Origin: Callaeas wilsoni | Lineage: Eukaryota > Chordata > Aves > Passeriformes > Callaeidae | Assembly (NCBI GenBank): GCA_013398955.1 | Contig: VWPU01011415.1 | Coordinates: 62,001-126,000 of the forward strand | Direction of reading: 5' to 3' | DNA: 64,000 nt | Shown here: positions 46,301 to 55,300 of the stretch, in pieces | Position numbering within the stretch: the stretch's first letter is position 1 | Layout of the letters: the number at the start of each line of letters is the position of its first letter | Position numbers and translations under genes: made by a program | Notes under the pieces: generated by a model | Database searches by the model: none | Told to the model about the DNA's origin: nothing | The model's input: the letters and a program-made list of their open reading frames with translations, nothing else

Positions 46301-49300
46301 GTCCTTGTCATTTTTCAGGACAGCAGGACCAGGGAGCAATCCCATAAACCTGGGAATGCTGGCACTGGGAGCCCTGGCACCTACAGCACGGGAGGGGATC
46401 AATTCCCTTCACGTGGACACTGCTCAGGTTCTTTTTCATCCCACTTTGGGATTTCCAGAGGATCCTCCAGCAGTTCAGTGCTGGTGTAAACCTGCAGCTC
46501 CCCACTGGCTCTGCTTAGGACATGGATAATTTGGGAATTATCAGAGCCCCTCAGCAAGAAGCTGGAGGTTCCTGGGTTGATTTTCCAGACCCTGCCTGCT
46601 CTCTGATTCCCATCGGTCCTCTAGGAAAACAATCAGAAGTGCAGGGGGGAAGGAGGGCATGAGATAATTGTCTCATCCCATGTCAGCAGCCTGTGATTAA
46701 GAGTGAACATGGAATTGCTTTGTCACCACGATCACAAATAAACCTACCGCGAAATCAGTGGGGGCTTGGAGATTAAATTACATTAAATTAGATTTTTGTG
46801 AAATCTATCAGGCTCCATTAAGGCAGGGAAAAAGAGATTTGGTTACACAGCAATGGGGAATTGGCTATTCGAATGTTGTTCCTGACAGACATTCCTGCAG
46901 GGAAATGCACAGGTTGCTTTTCTAACTGGGGGGAGAGAGGGCACATCCCTTCACACAGCCTGGGATTGCAAACTGAGTCCGTTCTCCTTGGGTTTTCCTC
47001 ATCTCCCAATACTTCCCAAGCACATCAGGAGCCGGGCAGAGCTTCCCTTTAACCCTGGAAACTCCGTAGGGAGAGGTGATGAGGGGGAAAGCGACCCCTT
47101 CATCCTTCTGCTCTGCTCGCCCCATGTCCTGCCACCTTCTCACAAAAGCCCGGGCCAGCAGGCTGAGGTGGCCGATGTCCCACCCATCGCGGTGTTGTGC
47201 TTTGGGGCTGGGTCTGAACTGGCCCAAACCCGTCCCTTCACAGCCACAACCTTTCCAGCCTCTGTCCTTTCCAGCTGGGAAATCGGCGCGTCCCAGAGGA
47301 GCCAGCCCCGTGTGGGATGGGAGCGAAATCCTCTTTTTAGCCCTTAAAATGCGTGTTTGACGTGCAGGATGCAGCGTGAGCAGCGTGACTTCAAATGTTA
47401 AACCGAGGGCTGCAGGCAGAGTTCTGCTTTGTGGAGAAGCCAGTGTCGGGTTTGGTTTTGTTGTTGTTACTGTGAGAACTTGTCTGAGACACTGAGGAAA
47501 TGGAGGCAGGAGGGGATCAGCGCCGCAGGCTTCCGGCAATCCCCAGAGCTGTGGATTCGGGAAATGCTCCAGGGAGATTCCCGGCAAACCGCAAGGGCTG
47601 GAGCCCCCTCTGCTCAGTCCCTCCCGACCACCCCACACGCCCAGGTCCCATCCCGATTTCCAGGCTCTGGGATCAGGCTCTGGAGGGCAGCAGGTGTTTC
47701 CCAGCAAGGAGGAGGAACAGCAGTGGTGTCTCCCAACCACCCTTACTGTCCAGAGCAGTTCTCCAGGTGGGAGCCAACAAATTTCCCGTCCGTGGTTCAT
47801 ATTTCAAGCACTTATTTCATCTGAAATTTGCCCACGTCCCTAATTCAGTCAGGTCTCAACGGCTGAACCCTTAGAAATTGAAGTGGCTGATGTCAAGAAG
47901 GGCTTTCTGTTCATTTCTTCCAGCCAAGGGCAAACTGAGCTCCAAGAGCCAAATCCTGAGATCCTTCTGCTCTAGCGCTGAGCAAGCGGAGCGAGACCTT
48001 TTGTTGCCGCTGTGGCTCCGGGCTGTGAACAAGCACCCGGCTGGCCCCGGCTCAGGTGACCAGCTGGGATGGCCAGGGACCACCTGGCAGTGGCTGCTGA
48101 GGCATTAATCCACCAGCTGAGAGCCCCGGGTGGCACCGGAGGGCTCCTGGGTGTGGGAAGTTCTTGGTTGGTTTTAGGATGGTCTGGACGTCTACTGACG
48201 AGAGATCTCTGAGATTGGGTTTTAGAGTGTGTAGTTTATTTATGAAGGGCGTGGGTGCAGGGGCCCTGCTTGGAGCTGCCAGCTGCAGCTCGGAGCAGGC
48301 CAGAAAAGTAAGAGAGCAAGAGAAGCAAAGGTAAGAGCAAGAGAGAGAAAGGGCAAGAAGAAGATGGGGAAGTAGTAAAAGGAGAGAGAAAAGAGCGCGA
48401 GGTTCTCGTTTACAATACGATAAATCTTCTTCTGTGTTGAATATTCTAATTTCCATTAACCAATCTAGTACAAGATAGGAAGTAGGAAGTTCTTGGTTGG
48501 TTTTAGGATGGTCGGGATGGCTGGAGACGAGAGATCTCTGAGGTTGGGTCTCAGAGCATGGAGTTTATTTATGAAGGGTGTGGGTATAGTGGCCCTGCTC
48601 GGAGCTGCCAGCTGCAGCTCGGAGCAGGCCAGAAAGGTAAGAGAGAAAGAGAAGCACGGGTAAGAGCAAGAGAGAGAAAGGGCAAGAAGAAGATGGGGAA
48701 GTAGTAAAAGGAGAGGGAATAGAGCGCAAGGTTCTCGTTTACAATACAATAAATCTTCTGTGTTGAATATTCTAATTTCCACTAACCAAGCTAGTACAAG
48801 ATACAAATCCTATAGTATTTACATACAGCCTATAAGAATTCTTCCATTACCATACTGCGTTACATTTTAAACTCTAGAAACTCCTCTCTGGACCCCTGCT
48901 GCCAAGCCAGTAGGGTCTGCTCTGACCCTTGGAGCTGTCTGCAGGCAGAGGGGATTGTTCAACAGAGAGGGGATTACCTTCAGCCGGCCATCCCATTGTT
49001 TTCCAGTTGTTCAGTACCTAAGGCTTGGTATCTCAAAGCTTGCTTTCATTTCAATCTCACTTATCGTTTCCCTATTCTCAGCATCTTTTGCCAGGCAATC
49101 ATATTTATAAGGCTTTCCTGTTTCATCTTCCCCACACCTGGGCACAGCCACGGCTGGCAGAGCTGGATGCCAATGACCAGCAAATACCTGCTGGCCCCCC
49201 TTCTCAGCCAAGCTCCACAGGGCACAAGCACGGAGTAATTCATCTTGGGGTGTGTGGCTTCCAGGGAGCCGAGGAAAGATGTTTCTAAGCCAGAAACACA

Positions 49301-52300
49301 AGGGAAAAAAAACCAGATTTAACCAGATCCTTGGTTAGCTTCAAACCTGAGGGATCTCAGGGCCAGGTTTTGCTGCCGGAGAGAGAAAACAGCCAGGCAG
49401 AGCAAAGCAAAATACATTTAATTTAAGACATGCAGCTGGGAAAATGTTTTCAATCAGTCACTGGGAGGCTGACGTTACAGGAAAACCAGAGGGATTAGCT
49501 GTGTTTTAGATAAAAGGGTGAAGTGGGAGGGGAATGTGTCCAGCCTGGCCTGGGGCTTCTGCTTGGCCCAGTCGTGGCATCACCTCTCAGCTTCTCCATC
49601 AGCACCTCGGGGACATCATTCGTGTCCCTAAAGCTTCCTAAGAGCCCAGGGTGGGTTTGCTGTGAGGTGCCTGGAGGGGTCACATTTGAGGTTTGTGGTG
49701 TGCCCTGTGTGGGCACTTCCAACCAGACCCACTCCAGTGACGGCAAAGAAAAACCCCTTTTCGACCCAAACAGGCTCCACGCCCCCACCCTCACGGCCAC
49801 AGTCTTTTCTCCCTCCCTCTGCCTCCTTCTCCAGGGGTCAGCGGTGCCCAAAATGCTCCAGGTTTTAGGAGAGAGGCCTCGGGGCTTGCAGCGGTGTCGA
49901 TGTGTTTAAATGTCTGCCCTGTGAGTGTGTTTTGGGGTGATAACACGTGAATTTCCAGAAGGACTTGGTCTGGGCCCTCTGTCCCCTGTTTGAGGAGGGG
50001 GACATCACCCTCAGGCCTCCCAAAAGCACCTCCCTGGAACACCAGGTAGGAACAAAGTGTGAAATGCTGCTTTCCTCGTGTTTGTAACAGACGGGCCCCT
50101 CTGTCCTGGCCCTTCTCTCCTCTCTGTGTGCCCAAGAGCTGAATTTAGTGGCGGGTCACTGATGCCTCCCTTTTTTCCAGCTGCATCCCGAGCTCTTCCC
50201 TCAGTGCAGCTTTCAGTCACCAGGGCTGCGGGCTCTGGGTGAGATCCCAACGGGAACATCGGCACGAGCTTTGGAAGCACGAAGGGAAGGAATTCCCTGT
50301 AAATTCCCCGCTGGGGTGCCCTCACCTCCCCCTCTCCCCCTCTGCAGGGCAGCGCAGCCTCCCTGAGGCCCCAGGATTCCCAGAACCTGCTGACGGTCCG
50401 CAAGATCTCCGTGTCTCGGATGCACTCCCTGCCCAACGACAGCTACATGTTCCGGCCCGTGACTCCGGCAAAGGCCCCGTTCCCGCTGCACGAGGTGGAG
50501 ATGGAAACCTATCCCTGCAAAGCCCAAAGAGGTACCAGCCACGGAGATTCCCCTGCTCTGAGCCAAAGTTTTGGGCTCAAGGAAGGACGTGGAGGGGCTG
50601 GAGCGCGTCCAGGGAAGGGAATGGAGCCCCAGGAGAGGCTGAGGGAGCTGGGAAAGGGTCTCAGCCTGGAGAAAAGGGGGATCAGGGGGAACTTCTGGCT
50701 CTGCACAACTCCCTGACAGGAGGGGGCAGGGGCAGGCTCTGCTCCCGGGGATCAGGGACAGGAGGAGTTCTGCCAGGGCAGGTTCAGATTGGATATCAGG
50801 AAAAAATTTCCTCACTGGAAGGGTGATCAAGCATCAGAACAGGCTCCCAGGGCAGTGGTGGGGTCACCATCCCTGGAACTGTTCAAAACGTGTGGATGTG
50901 GCACTTGGGGACACGGGTTAGCGCTGGCCGTGGCAGTGCTGGATTAATGCCTGCAACCCACGGTCTTTTCCAACGTTCACAATTCCATGATCACACCCAC
51001 GGGGCAGCAGCTGCTCTGGGGGGTTCAGTGGGGAGCAACCAACCCAAACGCAGCCTGAGCAGGGCTCGCTCCGATGTGACGCCATCAGCACGACAGTGGT
51101 TCCCCACATCCTGCGTAATTCCGTGCTTCCATCGCTTTCCCAGGAGCGGGCTGGTGGCTCAGGGGTCTGGGGAGAAGCGGGGCTCCCCAGCAGTGCCAGG
51201 GGCACGGGGCACAGGCTGTTAGCTGAGCAGAAGGGAGCTGTGCGCTCCCTCTGACTCCAGCCGGCGGATCAGTGACAGCCCCGGGAATAAAAGTCGGGAT
51301 GGCTTCCGGGCACAGCTCCTCACGGTTTCAGGCAGGCTGCAACCTCAGGGCAGTGCCTTTCAGCGCCACACACCGAGTTCAGAGCTGCATGAGTTCCTCT
51401 GGGAGGAGGAAGATCAGAAACCCCTCTCTGGCTCTTCCCAAGCCTGGCCTTGTAATGAATGTCATGGAGAGACCCCATGGAGAGACCCCTTAATTCAGGA
51501 ATCACGAGCTGCACGCAGGCTTTCAGGGGGCACTCATCCACTGCATCCGAGCACATTTCCCTGAAAATGCCTTTCTGTCTCTTTTGTCGAGCTGGTTTGA
51601 AGGGAAAATCGATACGAAACACAATCTCTGCCTCCCTAAAAGCACACGTGCCCCTGGAGTGGCTCCCAAGAACTTTTCCCAGCCTGGTTTTCTTTGATCC
51701 GGCGTGGTTTGAAATGCAAGAACTGCTCCGTGGCTTTGCAAACCCTGATTTGCTCTGATTTCCTTGGGAGAGGGAGCTCTGTGTTTGTTCAGACTCTCTG
51801 GGAGCCAGGTCATGTTCTCTGCTCAGTGTTTATTATTATTTCACCTGCAAATTCCTGGCGAAGGAAAGAAAACAGAGGTTGAGTTTCACGGGCGGCCTCC
51901 CGGGGCTGCTTTTCATCCCTGGAGTGGCTGTAAAGGAGGATTTATATCCGTATAAAACTGCTGGGACGTTGGCAAGGGTGGGTAGAACCCCCCAAGAATT
52001 CTCTGATCTTTCCTAAATTTCTCTCCAAGAGCGCTGGAGGGAGGGATATGATGGATATGAGTTTTTACCTGGCGGTAAAACCAGCGGCGCCCCGAGCTGT
52101 GCTGCTGCTGAGCTGCCCAAATTCTGCTTCAAGTCACAGTTCCATAAATTATCTCCAAGTAAAAACTGAGCCCGTGGAGACTCCCACGAACGTCCGTGTT
52201 TCCACGGGCTTCAGGGTGTCTGATCTTCTCCCAGCACTCCACCGACCATGCAGGGAAAACCTTGTGGGGTGAGCAGATCTCGGGATATTTTGGGTTTAGA

Positions 52301-55300
52301 TGCAGTTTCCTGATTTCCTAGAAAAACAAGAGGAAAAATATCCAGCTCCAGAGCTCTTCAGTGCTCCTGAGCATCCAGTTTGGAGGGAGTTTGGGTTGCC
52401 TACATGAGAGCTCGATGGAAAGTTTCCAACAGGAGGAAATTCCAGCTGAGGACAGGGAGTAGAGCATAGGGTCTGGATTTTATGACCATGTTTGTGACAG
52501 ATTTTATGACAGAGTTTTTCTGCATCATAAAAAGCATTTTACAAAGCCTGGAATAGCACATGAGCAGCACAGGCTCAGCCTGAAACTCTGCATCTAGGAG
52601 AGCCCAAAAAAAACCGGGGAGAATTGGAGTGGGGGTGGGAATTCCTTCTGTGGTGTTCTGGAGAAAAGCTCCAAAAGGAAAATTATTAAACACCCACTTT
52701 TCTTTCTCCCTACCAACAAATCTGTCTGTGAAATGCAAGTGCAATGTGCCTGGATGGCTTTTGCCAGAGGTTCAAGTTCCCTGACCCCCGGGCGAGATCT
52801 CCTGCAGTGATGGATAACGGTGTTTTTAACACGGAGCGGGGCAGCAATGGAGGAACGGGCGCTGGGTCTCAAACTAATGAGGACAATAAATCCTGCAGCC
52901 AGAAAAACAGAGAAGCAGGAGATCTTTCAAACAACTCCCAAGTGCAGGAAAGCAGCACCACGGAGGGGCTGGGGAGGAGGGATTGCCTTCAGCCCGGGAG
53001 GCTTTGGGAAGAGACAGATTCCAGCCTGTCCACAGCTCGGGGCTGCCAGAGCACTTGGAGCAGGCTCCGAGCTCCCGGTGGGGCCGTGCTGAGCCAAGCC
53101 AGGCCTCGGGGACAGCCCCGGTGGGGCCGTGCTGAGCCAAGCCGGGCCTCGGGGACAGCCCCGGTGGGGCCGTGCTGAGCCAAGCCAGGCCTCGGGGACA
53201 GCCCCGGGGGTGGCTGGGCTGTGCTGGGTGGGAGAACTGCCCTGGAACTGCAGACGTTGAAGAATATCCTGAGTTAGAAGGGACCCACAAGGATCAGAGT
53301 CCAACTCCTGCTATCCTGACCAACTCCTGACCTCCCCGCTGTCCCTGTTGAGGTTCAGGGCAGGGTCAAGGGTTTTTAATCCTGGCACTGCCCAAGGGTT
53401 TCGCTGATGTTCGGGATTTCAGCCAGGCCCAACAGCTTTTTCCTTCTCCCTCCTGCGCTGACTCCCCTCTCGAAGCTTCTGCCTGAAACCTTGCGAGCCC
53501 CCAGGCCAAGGAATGACTGCTCCCTCTGTCCTGCCCTAGGATCCATCACCTCCATCCGCTCCCAGCCCGTGGGGACGAGCTCCTCGCTGCGAGTGCCCAC
53601 GGAGCCGCTGCCGCTGGCCGCGCGCTCCCCGGGCCACGAGGGCCGGCACCGCTGGAAGGTCCTTTCCCCCCACGGCAGCCCCCGATCTCCTGCCCTCAGC
53701 AAGCTGCTCTGCAGACAGGTGAGAGGCCAAGAGGTAACTCCTGTGTTGTCACCTGGTTCCTTCCCTTCTTTTCCAGTCCCCTCTTGGGTTTCTTTGCTTG
53801 GAGCTAAGAGTAGAATTCCTGTTTTAGAACAAAACGTGCCATAAATTTTAATATATTCCTGTCGCAGCAAATGACACGTGGGAAGGCCCTTTTTCCCTTC
53901 TTCCATCTTCACGGCTGTGCTATTCCAGGAAATAAGAGCTAAAGCATGGAGAGAAGGTGCCCAAATTCATTTTACCAGTGCTGTGAGCCCTACCCAGTGA
54001 TGGGTTGGCTCAGCACTCGGGGCTGGAGCAAGACCAAGGCCCAGCAGATGCCAGCTCTGGCCGTGAAGGCTCCTGCCAGCAAAAGTTTATCCTCTTGTAG
54101 GGGAGGGTCTGGCAGGACTGGCACCGTGGGGCAGGAATGAGGTGGGGTGTGTGAGACCCACCAGCCCCCCGCCACGTGCCATGGGCTCCCCATCCCTGGG
54201 AGTGTCCCAGGCCAGGCTGGATGGGGCTCGGAGCAACCTGGGATAGTGGAAGGTGCCCAGGGCAGGGTGTGGAAGGTCCCTTCCAACAGCGTGTGGTTCT
54301 ATAATTCTGTGCCCATCACTGGCAGTGCTGTGCCCAGCACCTCCCCAGGCTCTCACCCCACCTCTCTCTCCTCCCCTTCCAGGAGGCCGTTCGGACGGAC
54401 TCAGTGGACGGACAGACATCGGAGCGCAAGGACAGCCTGCAAGCAGAGCCTGGAGACACCCAACCGCCCGCAAAGCAGCCCCAGAGCACCCTCGCCCCCA
54501 GCCCTCTCCATTCCCCACTCCCGGCCAGCCCCCCACGCTCTCCCCCGTCCTCCCCGCACCGGCCCCTGGGCCCCCTGGCACGGAAGCACACGTGTGGCCA
54601 GCACGGCATTCCCAGCCGGCCACCCAGCCCCGCCGGCTCCCCCAGCCCCGAGGGCTGCCAGGGCGAGCCCTCGGACCTGGCTGACGAGGAGGTTCGGCAC
54701 ATCAACAGCTCGGCCAAAGACTGGGCAGAGGAGCACTCGGAGCCCGGCAGCCGCTCCACCTCGCCCTTCACCTCCCCGGCCCCGTCCCCCGTGCCCCTCA
54801 AGAACTGCAGCACAAGCAGCCTCTCCCGCAAGGAGAAGGACTTGAAGAAGTTCTACAGCACCGACACCAAGGGCTTCCTCAGCAAGCCCAGCTGGGCCGA
54901 CGAGCAGCGGCGGCATTCCATCGAGATCTGCCCCTCCGGCAGCGCCCCGGACCGCGGCTTCCAGGACCCCGCCGAGGACAAGCAGCGGCCCCCTGCCCAC
55001 GTCCAGCCGGAGGCCGACTACATCCACGGAGCCCGGAGGAAGAAGAAGATGAGCCCGCCCTGCATTTCTATAGATCCTCCCATGGAGGATGACGGCGGGG
55101 CGGCCCCGCGCACCAAACCCTCCGAGAACACCCTGCTGCGGAGGAGGACCCCGTCCTGCGAGTTCCCGGCCTACCGAGAATCCCTGGAGCTCCCGGAGAG
55201 CTCCCAGTGCCGCGGGGAGCACCTGAGCATCCCCAACTTCGCCTTCGAGCAGCTGGACGGCGGCTCCTTGAGCAGCCTCTCGGAGCTGCTGGACAGCGGC

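Larger units (their letters stand above)
50532..53539 (+). other. CACNA1H intron in the C-tail
   Basis: A 3-kb intron with a 400-bp CR1 at its start (50583-50998), a 43-bp triplicate (53074-53205) and a short minus-strand CR1-like piece at about 53258-53330. The middle shows nothing recognisable. Confidence 0.7.

Noticed and set aside
48052..48806. Minus-strand open frames of 113 and 134 codons, hydrophobic and Ser-rich
   Set aside because: They fall in the duplicated LTR segment and are two copies of the same noncoding U3/R sequence read through. No retroviral protein is present.
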